DNA from: Vreelandella neptunia
Lineage (GTDB): Bacteria; Pseudomonadota; Gammaproteobacteria; Pseudomonadales; Halomonadaceae
Assembly (NCBI RefSeq): GCF_022489065.1
Contig: NZ_JAKVTW010000015.1
Coordinates: forward strand, 1-64,000
Length of the DNA: 64,000 nt
Direction: 5' to 3'
Shown: piece by piece, positions 45,777 through 54,511 of the stretch
Layout: each line of letters begins with the position of its first letter
How positions within the stretch are numbered: position 1 is the stretch's first letter
Notes under the pieces: model-generated
Seen by the model: only the letters and a program-made list of their open reading frames with translations
The model's database searches: none
What the model was told of the DNA's origin: nothing
Translations under genes and position numbers: made by a program

Positions 45777-46781
45777 TTACTTGGCAGTCGCCTGCATCGC
45801 CAGCGCGGTATCCAACATACGGTTGGAGAACCCCCACTCGTTGTCGTACCACGCCATGATTTTAACCAGGCGGCCATTAACGCGCGTGTGATTGGAATCA
45901 AAGGTCGACGAGTTGGCATCGTGGTTAAAGTCGATAGAGACCAAAGGTTCGGCGTTAACGGCGAGTACCGGTGAGTTAGCTGCAGCCCTCTCTACAATGG
46001 CATTGATCTCTTCTTTCTTGGTATCGCGGCTAGCGGTAAAAGTCAGATCCACCAGCGAAACGTTGATCACCGGCACACGAACTGCTAAGCCGTCAAACTT
46101 GCCAGCCAGCTCTGGTAGAACCAAGCCTACCGCTGCTGCAGCGCCGGTTTTGGTCGGGATCATTGAGTGGGTGGCGCTGCGAGCACGGTAAGGGTCGGAG
46201 TGGTAAACATCCGACAGGTTCTGATCGTTGGTGTACGCATGCACCGTGGTCATCAACCCATTCTCGATACCCACTGCATCGTTTAACGCTTTTGCCACCG
46301 GTGCTAAGCAGTTGGTGGTGCAAGAAGCGTTAGACACGACCGTATGCTCTGCGGTCAACACATCATCATTCACACCATACACAATGGTGGCATCGGCATC
46401 CGGGCTGGGAGCAGAAATCAACACGCGCTTGGCACCCGCTTCGATATGCTTCGCCGCCGCTTCGCGTTTGGTAAACAACCCGGTGCACTCCATCACCAGA
46501 TCAATATTCATCGAAGACCACGGCAACTGTGCGGGGTCGCGCTCTGAAGAGATTGCAATACGATCACCATCAACCGTGATGCTCTCGGCGTCATGCTCTA
46601 CCTTAAAAGGGAAATGGCCATGAACGGTATCGTGGCGCAGCAGGTGAGAATTTAACGAAGGATCGCCTAAATCGTTAATGGCAACGACCTGAATACGGTC
46701 AAGGTAGTTGTTCTCGTAAAGGGCGCGCAGTACATTGCGGCCAATACGGCCAAATCCGTTAATCGCAACTCTTATTGTCAT
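45777..46781 (-). CDS. gapA: Glyceraldehyde-3-phosphate dehydrogenase
   Basis: It oxidises glyceraldehyde 3-phosphate produced by the aldolases of the Entner-Doudoroff pathway. The 334-residue type I enzyme has the NAD motif [15 protein letters not shown], the catalytic cysteine in [12 protein letters not shown] near residue 152, the [11 protein letters not shown] segment, and the C-terminal [12 protein letters not shown]. It is divergent from mgsA, and HexR-like palindromes lie in the gap, fitting known control of gap genes by HexR. Confidence 0.96.
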   Translation of the reverse strand: MTIRVAINGFGRIGRNVLRALYENNYLDRIQVVAINDLGDPSLNSHLLRHDTVHGHFPFKVEHDAESITVDGDRIAISSERDPAQLPWSSMNIDLVMECTGLFTKREAAAKHIEAGAKRVLISAPSPDADATIVYGVNDDVLTAEHTVVSNASCTTNCLAPVAKALNDAVGIENGLMTTVHAYTNDQNLSDVYHSDPYRARSATHSMIPTKTGAAAAVGLVLPELAGKFDGLAVRVPVINVSLVDLTFTASRDTKKEEINAIVERAAANSPVLAVNAEPLVSIDFNHDANSSTFDSNHTRVNGRLVKIMAWYDNEWGFSNRMLDTALAMQATAK

Positions 46782-46823
46782 GATAGCTCCTCAATTAATC
46801 AGTGGTAGCCAATGGCGTGTTTC

Positions 46824-46838
46824 GTAAAAAATTTACCA
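46824..46838. promoter_or_regulatory. Weak HexR-like palindrome near gapA
   Basis: CGTAAAAAATTTACC has symmetric GTAAA/TTTAC arms but only about 11 matches to the 15-base HexR consensus. It is 43 bases before the gapA start and may be a secondary site. Confidence 0.35.
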
Positions 46839-46913
46839 AAAATACGTACTTAAGCATCATAAAGTCGGAAAAAAACGTTTAAACCGCCTTGATAGGCTAG
46901 TAAATATCCAATA

Positions 46914-46928
46914 TGTAGTAAAATTACT
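46914..46928. promoter_or_regulatory. Candidate HexR site between gapA and mgsA
   Basis: TGTAGTAAAATTACT matches the HexR consensus at all but the last position. It is 133 bases before gapA and 59 before mgsA, so it could influence either or both divergent promoters. Confidence 0.7.
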
Positions 46929-46986
46929 ATATAAACACTGCCGTAGTCCAATACTAAAAAACCAATGTGATAAAGAGAGTAACGCT

Positions 46987-47463
46987 ATGAGTGACGCACA
47001 ACCGCCCCTTCAAGCTATCCGTACTCTGCAAGCGCGTAAGCGCATTGCGTTGATTGCCCACGATGGCAAGAAAAGCGAAATGCTCGAGTGGGCAACGCGC
47101 TGGCAAAGCACGCTCAGCCAACATGAATTGATCGGCACCGGCACCACCGCCGGGCGTTTAAAAACAGCATTAGGATTAAGTGTAGAAGGATTAATGAGTG
47201 GCCCACTGGGGGGCGACCAACAAATTGGCGCGCGCATAGCTGAACAGCGATTGGATGTGCTGATTTTCTTTTGGGACCCCTTCTCGCCCCAGCCCCATGA
47301 CCCGGATGTCAAAGCGCTACTGCGCTTGGCCGCCCTATGGAATGTGCCCGTTGCCTGTAATGCGGCCACCGCTGACTTTCTGCTCTCCTCGCCCTACCTG
47401 AACGAAAGCTACGACATGTCGATCCCGGATGCTAACGCCTGGGCCCAAGCCAGAACGGTCTAG
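46987..47463 (+). CDS. mgsA: Methylglyoxal synthase MgsA
   Basis: It converts dihydroxyacetone phosphate to methylglyoxal and phosphate, a bypass used when sugar phosphates accumulate. The 158-residue protein has all family motifs: IALIAHDGKK, GTGTTAGRL, SGPLGGDQQIGA with the catalytic aspartate near FFWDP, PHDPDVKALLRLA, and PVACNAATADFLLSS. A GAGAGTAACG ribosome region is present. Its position beside gapA and a shared HexR-like site suggests coordination of lower glycolysis. Confidence 0.95.
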   Translation: MSDAQPPLQAIRTLQARKRIALIAHDGKKSEMLEWATRWQSTLSQHELIGTGTTAGRLKTALGLSVEGLMSGPLGGDQQIGARIAEQRLDVLIFFWDPFSPQPHDPDVKALLRLAALWNVPVACNAATADFLLSSPYLNESYDMSIPDANAWAQARTV

Positions 47464-47489
47464 AGGACTAACTCATCAGGACTTAGTGT

Positions 47490-48467
47490 TTACCGGGTGT
47501 GCAGGTGGCGCGCCACTACCTGCAGCCCGCACTCGTAGTGGCCGTTCATTGCGGCCAATGCGCAGCTCAGCGTAAGCTCGGCAATACGGTCGTAGTCCTG
47601 CAGCGCTGAGTTGACCGGCTGAGGGAGAAAATCCAGCAGCCGATGATCGCCAAAGGTGGCCAAGCGGATATTTCCTGGCAAACCACCACGCTCCAAGAAC
47701 ACATCAAACACCCCTTCAAGCAGTGCGTATGACGCCGTCAAAAGCGCGTCAGCCCCGCCCTGTTCGTCTAATAGCAGTGCCGCTAAGCGTGCTCCTTCAC
47801 TACGCTCATAACGCGCGCCACTTAAGATAAGCGGCTCAATATCGGTCCCGCTTAACGCCGCTTGAAAGCCGGCCCGCCGTTCGCTACTAATCGACAAATT
47901 CGGCATTGCCTCCAGCCACGCAACACGCTTGGTTGCCCCGCTAATTACTGAGCGAGTCAGCGTCTCGGCCGCTTCGCAGTCATTGCTCACCACGCTGGAA
48001 AATAGTGCTGGATTCAAACCGCGGTCCATTCCCACCACGCACCAGCCCTCGCTCACCAAATCGGCATAGAAAGTGTCGTCGCTGGGAAGGCAGCTGGCGG
48101 TGATCAATACCTCACAGCGTTGAGCACGCAGGGCCAGGGCAAGTGCTCGCTCACTCTCTGCACTGTCATCTGAGCTGACAATCAGCAACTGATAGCCCTG
48201 CTCACGGGCGCCGCGCTCCAAGCGCTTCGCTAAGCGTGCGTAACTGATGTTTTCCAAGTCGGGCACGATAAGCCCCAACAACCGGCTGGCTCCCCGACGC
48301 AGTGCGGCCGCCTGGGGGTCAATGTGGTAGCGGTGTTGCCGCACCACCGCCATCACTTTTTCAATGGTTGCCGCGCTGATGCGCCGCTGCTCGGCCTGGC
48401 CATTAATGACATAGCTAGCGGTAGTGCGTGAGACGCCGGCTAGCCGGGCAATATCGGCGAGTGTCAT
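47490..48467 (-). CDS. fruR: Catabolite repressor/fructose regulator FruR (Cra)
   Basis: This LacI-family protein of about 325 residues matches Cra/FruR. The N-terminal MTLADIARLAGVSRTTASYV headpiece with VINGQAEQRRIS is diagnostic of the group, and the ligand domain carries IVPDLENISYARLAKRLE. The ATG at 48467 has AAGGGG at eight bases and matches the family start; the frame continues to 48518. It is divergent from fruB, with one TGAATCGATTCA operator between. It likely responds to fructose 1-phosphate. Confidence 0.93.
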   Translation of the reverse strand: MTLADIARLAGVSRTTASYVINGQAEQRRISAATIEKVMAVVRQHRYHIDPQAAALRRGASRLLGLIVPDLENISYARLAKRLERGAREQGYQLLIVSSDDSAESERALALALRAQRCEVLITASCLPSDDTFYADLVSEGWCVVGMDRGLNPALFSSVVSNDCEAAETLTRSVISGATKRVAWLEAMPNLSISSERRAGFQAALSGTDIEPLILSGARYERSEGARLAALLLDEQGGADALLTASYALLEGVFDVFLERGGLPGNIRLATFGDHRLLDFLPQPVNSALQDYDRIAELTLSCALAAMNGHYECGLQVVARHLHTR

Positions 48468-48557
48468 GCGGGTTCCCCTTGATGTGATCGGCCAGTTTAT
48501 CAGCAAGTAAGCACTCATCAGACCAAAGTCTAAAAGCGTAAACCTTGTGTCATAAAG

Positions 48558-48569
48558 TGAATCGATTCA
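48558..48569. promoter_or_regulatory. Cra/FruR operator
   Basis: TGAATCGATTCA is a perfect palindrome matching the known Cra binding core. It lies between divergent fruR and fruB, 91 bases from the fruR start and about 172 from fruB. Confidence 0.85.
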
Positions 48570-48613
48570 GCATAGCACCATATCTAGACTCAATGGCATA
48601 GATGAGCCGATAG

Positions 48614-48631
48614 AGATAACGCGGTTTATCT
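48614..48631. repeat. Inverted repeat upstream of fruB
   Basis: AGATAA and TTATCT arms flank CGCGGT. It could be a second protein-binding site in the fruB promoter region, but it does not match the Cra core. Its role is unknown. Confidence 0.35.
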
Positions 48632-48740
48632 AGCTGGCATAACTGCCAATACATGATCACTTATGTACACGCCCTGGCACTCTATAAGCAGTACTTAGCT
48701 AAACATTGAGCTCCCCAGCGCGCGTTTACAGGAGAATACT

Positions 48741-51611
48741 ATGTTGACACTCGGCCCCGATGACATTTTGCTAGGCCGCCATGCCGACAGCTGGCAAACC
48801 GCGCTGGACAGTGCCGCTGAAGCGCTGGTAGAGGCCGGATTGGTTGAGGCCGAGTACCGCGACGGCCTTCATGCCCGCGAAGCACAGTCATCCACGTTTT
48901 TAGGCAACGCCATTGCGATTCCCCACGGCACGCCTGAAAGTCGCCAGTTTGTGAAGCAAACGGGCGTGCGTGTGCTGCAGTTTCCCCAAGGGGTGAAGTG
49001 GCACGACGGCCAATTGGTGCATGTGCTGGTCACTATTGCCGCACAAAATGATGAACACTTGGATATCTTGCGTCAGCTCACCCACGTGCTGGATCGAGAA
49101 GGCGTCTCTGAGCAGCTGGCCAATGCCAGCTCCGCAGCCGATGTGGCGCGCCTGCTTTCCAAAACGGTTGTTGAGCCACGCCTGGATGCCGACACACTAT
49201 GCGTCAACTTCCCTGCGCGCGATCCTCAAGAGCTGGCCCTGGCCGCGGCCGCCCGGCTGCGTCAAAGTGGCTGCGTCGATAACAGTTTTATTACAGCCAT
49301 CGCCTCAGCGCAGCCGACCTGGTTAGGCAAAGGGCTGTGGCTGGCCAGCAGCTCTCAAGGGGTTAATCAGCCTGCATTAGGCGTCGCCACGCCTGCCGAG
49401 CAAGCCCTGCAAAGCGATGGCCACTCCGTGCATGCGCTGTTCTGCTTAGCTACCCAGGGTGATGCTCACCGTCCGCTGTTAGAGCAATTAATGGCACTGC
49501 TGGATACCGGTGCCAGCGACACACTGCTGAAAAGCAGCAGCGCTCAGCTACTCGCCCAATTGGCGGGTGAAACCGCCAGCACACAAACCCGTCGGGTGCG
49601 GGTGCTTAATCCCCATGGCTTACACGCCCGGCCTGCTAAACAGCTGGTGCAAGTTGCGCGTGCCCAGAGCATAGCCATTAATGTTCGCCTCGAAGAAGGC
49701 AGCGCCACGCCAGTCTCTGCGGCCAGCTTGACCAAAGTGATTGGCCTTGGCGCGCGTCGTGGTCAGTGGCTGGTGCTTTCAGCCGAAGGTGAGCAGGCAA
49801 GCTCATCATTAGAGGCCGTCGCCGAGGCTGTTGAATCGGGCCTGGGAGAGAAAGTAACGCCCTTTGATGGCGGCTTTGGTAGCACGCAGGAAGCGAGCAC
49901 CTCTACACCGGCGGTTGAGCCTCTCGCTGCCGATACGCCCCACACCGGTGTGGCCGCCTCACCGGGTTTGGCCATTGCGCCAGTGTTTGTCATTCGCCCG
50001 ATGCAGTTCGAGTACGCTGAGCACGCCAGCGATGCTGAGCACGAAATCAAGCGTTTGGATAGCGCGCTAAAAGAGGGCGCCGCCCAGCTGCACACATTGG
50101 TGCATAACGCCCCCGGTGGCGAAGTTGCCGATATTCTCTCGATGCATGAAGAGATGCTAGATGACCCGGAACTTCACCATGCAGCCACGGATGCTATCCG
50201 CGAAGGCCGTTCCGCAGAAGCGGGCTGGTGGGACGCGATTGAAACTGCCGCCCACGCACAGGAAATGCTTGCCGACCGCCTGCTGGCCGAACGTGCCGCC
50301 GACCTGCGCGACGTAGGACGCCGGGTATTGGGCGTACTCTGCGATGTGACGCTTCCAGAACCACCGGATCACCCTTACATTTTGGTCATGGACGATATCG
50401 GCCCTTCCGATGTGGCTCGCCTGGATACTTCTCGTGTGCGCGGCCTGCTCACCGTTCGCGGCGGCGCGACTGCCCACAGCGCAATCCTGGCGCGCGCGTT
50501 GGGTATTCCCGCCGTGGTGGGCGCTGGGCAAGCGGTAATGGCGCTTAACAACGCTAGCATGATGATTCTTGATGGCGATCGTGGACGGGTAACAACGCAG
50601 CCTTCAGAAGAGCGCTTGCAACGCGCTGAACAACAGTTGCTGGACCAACAGCAGCGCGAAGCTGATGCCTGGGAAAGCCGCTTTGAGATTGCTCAAACTC
50701 GCGACGGACACCGGGTCGAGGTCGCTGCCAACCTGGGCAACACTGCTCACGCTGCCGATGCGGTTGAGCGTGGCGCTGAAGGCGTTGGCCTGCTGCGTAC
50801 TGAATTTCTGTTTATGGCCTATGCCAGTGCTCCGGACTTAGCAACGCAAATTGGTGAGTACCGCCAAGCAATTGAAGCTTTAGAGGGCCGCCCACTGGTA
50901 GCGCGCACCCTGGATGTCGGCGGCGACAAACCACTGCCCTACTGGCCGGTACCCCAAGAAGACAACCCCTTCCTGGGCCTACGCGGTATTCGTTTAGCGT
51001 TGACCCAACCCGAGGTACTCGAAACGCAGCTTCGCGCGCTATTGATGGCAAGTAAGGATAGCCCCCTGCGGATTATGCTGCCGATGGTCAAAGATATAGC
51101 CGAGTTCCGCGCGGTTAAAGTCATCTACGACCGCCTACTCCAAGAGATTCCTACTTCCCAGCGCGCCACCGATGTGCAGTTGGGGGTGATGATTGAAATC
51201 CCCTCCAGCGCGCTGCTGGCGCCAAGCCTCGCCGCCGAAGTCGATTTCTTCTCTGTAGGTACCAACGATTTGACTCAGTACACCCTGGCTATCGACCGAG
51301 GCCACCCGGAACTCTCTGCCCAAGCCGATGGTTTGCACCCCGCTGTGCTGCGTTTGATTCAAATGACCGTGGCGGCTGCTCACACCCAGGGCAAATGGGT
51401 CGGCGTGTGCGGCGAGTTGGCCTCAGACGCCGTGGCCATTCCGGTGCTGGTAGGGCTTGGCGTGGACGAGCTTTCTGTCAGCGCGCGGCAGATCCCGCTG
51501 GTCAAAGCCCGCCTGCGCGAGTTTGACTTCGCTGATGCCCAAGCCAGCGCTCAGTTAGCGCTTTCTCAAGCGACTAGCGATGAAGTGCGCGATGCATTGG
51601 AGACACGCTAA
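48741..51611 (+). CDS. fruB: Fructose PTS multiphosphoryl transfer protein FruB (EIIA-HPr-EI)
   Basis: This single 956-residue protein holds three PTS functions. An EIIA-fructose domain at about 1-145 has its active histidine at H62 (IAIPHGTP). A linker domain follows, then HPr at about 283-370 with H295 in NPHGLHARPAK, then enzyme I from about 400 to the end with H579 in GGATAHSAILARALGIP. The EI part also has LLRTEFLFM, DVGGDKPLPYW, IGTND-like VGTNDLTQYTLAID and CGELASDA. It transfers phosphate from PEP to FruA without a separate PTS. An AGGAG ribosome site precedes the ATG. Confidence 0.97.
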   Translation: MLTLGPDDILLGRHADSWQTALDSAAEALVEAGLVEAEYRDGLHAREAQSSTFLGNAIAIPHGTPESRQFVKQTGVRVLQFPQGVKWHDGQLVHVLVTIAAQNDEHLDILRQLTHVLDREGVSEQLANASSAADVARLLSKTVVEPRLDADTLCVNFPARDPQELALAAAARLRQSGCVDNSFITAIASAQPTWLGKGLWLASSSQGVNQPALGVATPAEQALQSDGHSVHALFCLATQGDAHRPLLEQLMALLDTGASDTLLKSSSAQLLAQLAGETASTQTRRVRVLNPHGLHARPAKQLVQVARAQSIAINVRLEEGSATPVSAASLTKVIGLGARRGQWLVLSAEGEQASSSLEAVAEAVESGLGEKVTPFDGGFGSTQEASTSTPAVEPLAADTPHTGVAASPGLAIAPVFVIRPMQFEYAEHASDAEHEIKRLDSALKEGAAQLHTLVHNAPGGEVADILSMHEEMLDDPELHHAATDAIREGRSAEAGWWDAIETAAHAQEMLADRLLAERAADLRDVGRRVLGVLCDVTLPEPPDHPYILVMDDIGPSDVARLDTSRVRGLLTVRGGATAHSAILARALGIPAVVGAGQAVMALNNASMMILDGDRGRVTTQPSEERLQRAEQQLLDQQQREADAWESRFEIAQTRDGHRVEVAANLGNTAHAADAVERGAEGVGLLRTEFLFMAYASAPDLATQIGEYRQAIEALEGRPLVARTLDVGGDKPLPYWPVPQEDNPFLGLRGIRLALTQPEVLETQLRALLMASKDSPLRIMLPMVKDIAEFRAVKVIYDRLLQEIPTSQRATDVQLGVMIEIPSSALLAPSLAAEVDFFSVGTNDLTQYTLAIDRGHPELSAQADGLHPAVLRLIQMTVAAAHTQGKWVGVCGELASDAVAIPVLVGLGVDELSVSARQIPLVKARLREFDFADAQASAQLALSQATSDEVRDALETR

Positions 51612-52594
51612 TGGCACGCGTGCTATGCATTACCCTGAATCCGGCGCTGGATTTGGCGTTTAATCTTGAGTCGTTGGTGCTGGGTAGCGTGAACCGCCCC
51701 ACCAGCGCCCAACTAGAAGCAGCGGGCAAAGGCGTTAACGTTGCCCGCGTATTGGCGGGTCTTGGCCATGACGTCACCGTCAGCGGCTTTTTAGGTGCCG
51801 ATAACGACGCTCCCTTTCAGTTGGCATTTACCCAGCATTCCCTGACTGATGCCTTCGTGCGCGTGCCGGGGGAAACCCGTATTAATGCCAAAATCGCTGA
51901 GCAGAGCGGCCGCGTTACCGATATCAATGGCCCTGGCATGCCCATTAACGCCACACATCTACAGGCGCTGATCGACACGTTGGATGCCGAGCTTTCCGGG
52001 GCCACGCCACCCCAGGCGATCGTCGTGGCGGGCAGCCTCCCCCCTGGGCTGTCACTGGATGATTTCAGCGCGCTGTTAAACCACTTAATCGCTAGCGGCG
52101 TGCCGCTTTGGGTGGATACCAGTGGTCCGGCCCTTAATACAGCAATCGCATCCCAGCCTTCAGGTGTTAAGCCAAATGAAAGCGAGCTAGAAGACTGGGC
52201 GGGCGAAACCCTTGACTCAACGCAAGCCCGGTTGGCTGCAGCACAGCGGCTACATCACAGCGGTATCGCCAATGCGCTTGTTTCAGCCGGGGCCGACGGT
52301 GTGCTGTGGGTGAGCGCTCAAGGTGCTTGGCACGCCAGCCCACCCAAGGTTACGGCTACCAACACCGTTTGTGCTGGCGATACCTTTGTCGCGGGCATGC
52401 TCCACGGCTTGCTAACTCATCAGAACGGCCAGCACGATCCTGAACAGACGCTGCGCTTTGCTACCGCACTCTCGGCCGAGGCCGTGCGCCACGTTGGCGT
52501 GGGCAACCCCCACGCTGCCGATTTTGACTCACTCCAACAACACACCCGGATACGGCGTCTTGATGACACCATCACCGAGGGAGCCACGCTATGA
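51611..52594 (+). CDS. fruK: 1-phosphofructokinase FruK
   Basis: It phosphorylates fructose 1-phosphate to fructose 1,6-bisphosphate. The 327-residue PfkB-family kinase starts with CITLNPALDLAF, has AAGKGVNVARVLAGLG, a VAGSLPPGLS segment, KPNESELEDW and the catalytic NTVCAGDTFVAGML motif. The start overlaps the fruB stop (TAATG) and its stop overlaps the fruA start (ATGA), so the three genes are translated as a unit. Confidence 0.96.
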   Translation: MARVLCITLNPALDLAFNLESLVLGSVNRPTSAQLEAAGKGVNVARVLAGLGHDVTVSGFLGADNDAPFQLAFTQHSLTDAFVRVPGETRINAKIAEQSGRVTDINGPGMPINATHLQALIDTLDAELSGATPPQAIVVAGSLPPGLSLDDFSALLNHLIASGVPLWVDTSGPALNTAIASQPSGVKPNESELEDWAGETLDSTQARLAAAQRLHHSGIANALVSAGADGVLWVSAQGAWHASPPKVTATNTVCAGDTFVAGMLHGLLTHQNGQHDPEQTLRFATALSAEAVRHVGVGNPHAADFDSLQQHTRIRRLDDTITEGATL

Positions 52595-54315
52595 ATATTA
52601 TTCTGATTACCGCCTGCCCCAGCGGCATGGCGACCACCTTCCTCGCGGCTAAGCGCCTGGAACAAGCCGCCCAGCGTCAAGGCTGGTCGGTACACGTTGA
52701 AATGCATAGTGAAATCGCGCCACTGCAGGCTGCTACTGCTGAACAAATTGCTAACGCTGATTTGATCGTGGTCGCCGCCGATCACGTGCCTGCCCCAGAG
52801 CGCTTTGAAGGCAAACGGCTATTCCAAGCACCGATTGCCAGCGCGCTCCCCGACCCTAGCGGTTTTCTGGCCCAGGCCAAGCGTGAAGCGCCGATTTACA
52901 GCGCGCCTGCCGCGCCTGCAACTTCCGTTTCTAACGCTTCAAGCAGCGCGGGTGGCCAGAAAATCGTTGCCGTCACCGCCTGCCCCACCGGCGTCGCCCA
53001 CACCTTTATGGCCGCCGAAGCGCTCTCGGAAGCAGGTAAAGCCATGGGCCACGCCATTCGCGTGGAAACCCAAGGCTCGGTGGGCGCACAGGATAAGTTG
53101 ACGGATGAAGAGATCGCCAACGCCGACATAGTCGTACTGGCCTGCGATATCGACGTTGACCCATCGCGGTTCGCAGGCAAGCGCATCTACCGCACCTCGA
53201 CCGGCAACGCGCTGAAAAAGCCCCGCCCCACCCTTGAAGCCGCTATAGAGAGTGGCAGCAACAGTGTGGGCAGCGCTAATAAGAGCGTAAAAGAGAAAGG
53301 CGTTTATAAGCATCTGCTCACCGGAGTTTCTTTCATGCTGCCGATGGTGGTGGCAGGCGGTCTGCTGATTGCGCTCTCCTTTGTATTCGGTATTGAAGCC
53401 TTTGAGCAGGAAGGCACCCTGGCTGCGGCGCTAATGCAGATCGGCGGGGGCACCGCCTTTGCGCTTATGATTCCGGTGCTGGCTGGCTATATCGCCTACT
53501 CCATTGCCGATCGCCCCGGCATCGCGCCGGGTATGATTGGCGGCATGCTGGCGGCTAATATCGGCTCCGGCTTTATCGGCGGCATTTTGGCAGGTTTCCT
53601 GGCAGGCTATGTGGCGCTGGCGGTGACTCGCTACGTCAAACTACCCTCCAGCGTTGAATCTCTTAAGCCGATTCTGATCATTCCGTTGGTAGCCAGCTTA
53701 GTTACCGGCCTGACCATGATCTACGTGATTGGCGAACCGGTCGCGGCGCTACTTAATGCGCTGACCAGTTTCCTGGAATCCATGGGCTCCACCAATGCGG
53801 TACTGCTGGGTATTCTGCTGGGCGCCATGATGTGCTTTGACCTGGGTGGCCCGGTCAACAAAGCGGCTTACACCTTTGGCGTAGGCCTGCTCGCCTCGGA
53901 AACTTACGGCCCCATGGCGGCGATTATGGCGGCAGGTATGGTGCCTGCCATTGGTATGGGCATTGCCAGCTTTGTCGCGCGCAACAAGTTCTCGGCACCG
54001 GAGCGGGAAGCGGGCAAAGCATCCTTTGTACTCGGCATGTGTTTTATCAGTGAAGGCGCGATTCCCTTTGCGGCAAAAGACCCGCTACGCGTTATCCCCG
54101 CCTGTATCGCAGGGGGTGCGCTCACCGGCGCTCTATCGATGCTGGTAGGTGCAAAGCTGATGGCGCCTCACGGCGGCATCTTTGTACTGCTGATCCCCAA
54201 CGCCATCACCCCGGCGCTGCTCTACCTTGGGGCTATTGTGGCTGGCTCTTTGGTCACAGGGTTAGGCTATGCGTTTATCAAACGCGGGGCAGCCCAGGTG
54301 GCGGTTGCTACCTAA
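52591..54315 (+). CDS. fruA: Fructose-specific PTS permease FruA (EIIB'-EIIB-EIIC)
   Basis: It transports fructose and forms fructose 1-phosphate. The 574-residue protein has a partial N-terminal EIIB' domain with C9 (ITACPSGMATT), a second EIIB with the phosphorylated cysteine in VTACPTGVAHTFMAAEAL near residue 133, and a C-terminal EIIC with about eight to ten membrane segments from residue 245 including LLTGVSFMLPMVVAGGLLIAL and DLGGPVNKAAY. This double-B arrangement is the same as in E. coli FruA. Confidence 0.96.
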   Translation: MNIILITACPSGMATTFLAAKRLEQAAQRQGWSVHVEMHSEIAPLQAATAEQIANADLIVVAADHVPAPERFEGKRLFQAPIASALPDPSGFLAQAKREAPIYSAPAAPATSVSNASSSAGGQKIVAVTACPTGVAHTFMAAEALSEAGKAMGHAIRVETQGSVGAQDKLTDEEIANADIVVLACDIDVDPSRFAGKRIYRTSTGNALKKPRPTLEAAIESGSNSVGSANKSVKEKGVYKHLLTGVSFMLPMVVAGGLLIALSFVFGIEAFEQEGTLAAALMQIGGGTAFALMIPVLAGYIAYSIADRPGIAPGMIGGMLAANIGSGFIGGILAGFLAGYVALAVTRYVKLPSSVESLKPILIIPLVASLVTGLTMIYVIGEPVAALLNALTSFLESMGSTNAVLLGILLGAMMCFDLGGPVNKAAYTFGVGLLASETYGPMAAIMAAGMVPAIGMGIASFVARNKFSAPEREAGKASFVLGMCFISEGAIPFAAKDPLRVIPACIAGGALTGALSMLVGAKLMAPHGGIFVLLIPNAITPALLYLGAIVAGSLVTGLGYAFIKRGAAQVAVAT

Positions 54316-54330
54316 CAGCTGACGTTACCC

Positions 54331-54362
54331 TGTTTGGGCCGGCAATCATGCCTGCCCAAACA
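54331..54362. terminator. Hairpin after fruA
   Basis: TGTTTGGGC and GCCCAAACA arms (nine pairs) plus an inner GGCA/TGCC pair around ATCA make a strong stem 15 bases after the fruA stop. No T run follows on the plus strand, so termination may be incomplete or Rho-assisted. Confidence 0.6.
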
Positions 54363-54429
54363 AATACGTAGCTTTACGCAATTAATGCAAGTCTAAGCAC
54401 AAATACCCTCTACTCCTCGCCGCTTTTTA

Positions 54430-54444
54430 TGTAGTATTTTTTCA
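54430..54444. promoter_or_regulatory. Possible HexR site upstream of pgi
   Basis: TGTAGTATTTTTTCA keeps the full left half-site and four of five bases on the right. It is 67 bases before the pgi start. It is weaker than the edd, zwf and gapA sites but in a promoter-compatible position. Confidence 0.45.
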
Positions 54445-54511
54445 TCACGCCAAATTTAGTTTGCCATTCGGTTCTGGTTACAACATTCACATATAACAAA
54501 CGGATCGCCTT

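Noticed and set aside
50157..50531. Antisense frame within fruB
   Set aside because: The plus strand encodes the enzyme I domain with an intact active-site histidine.
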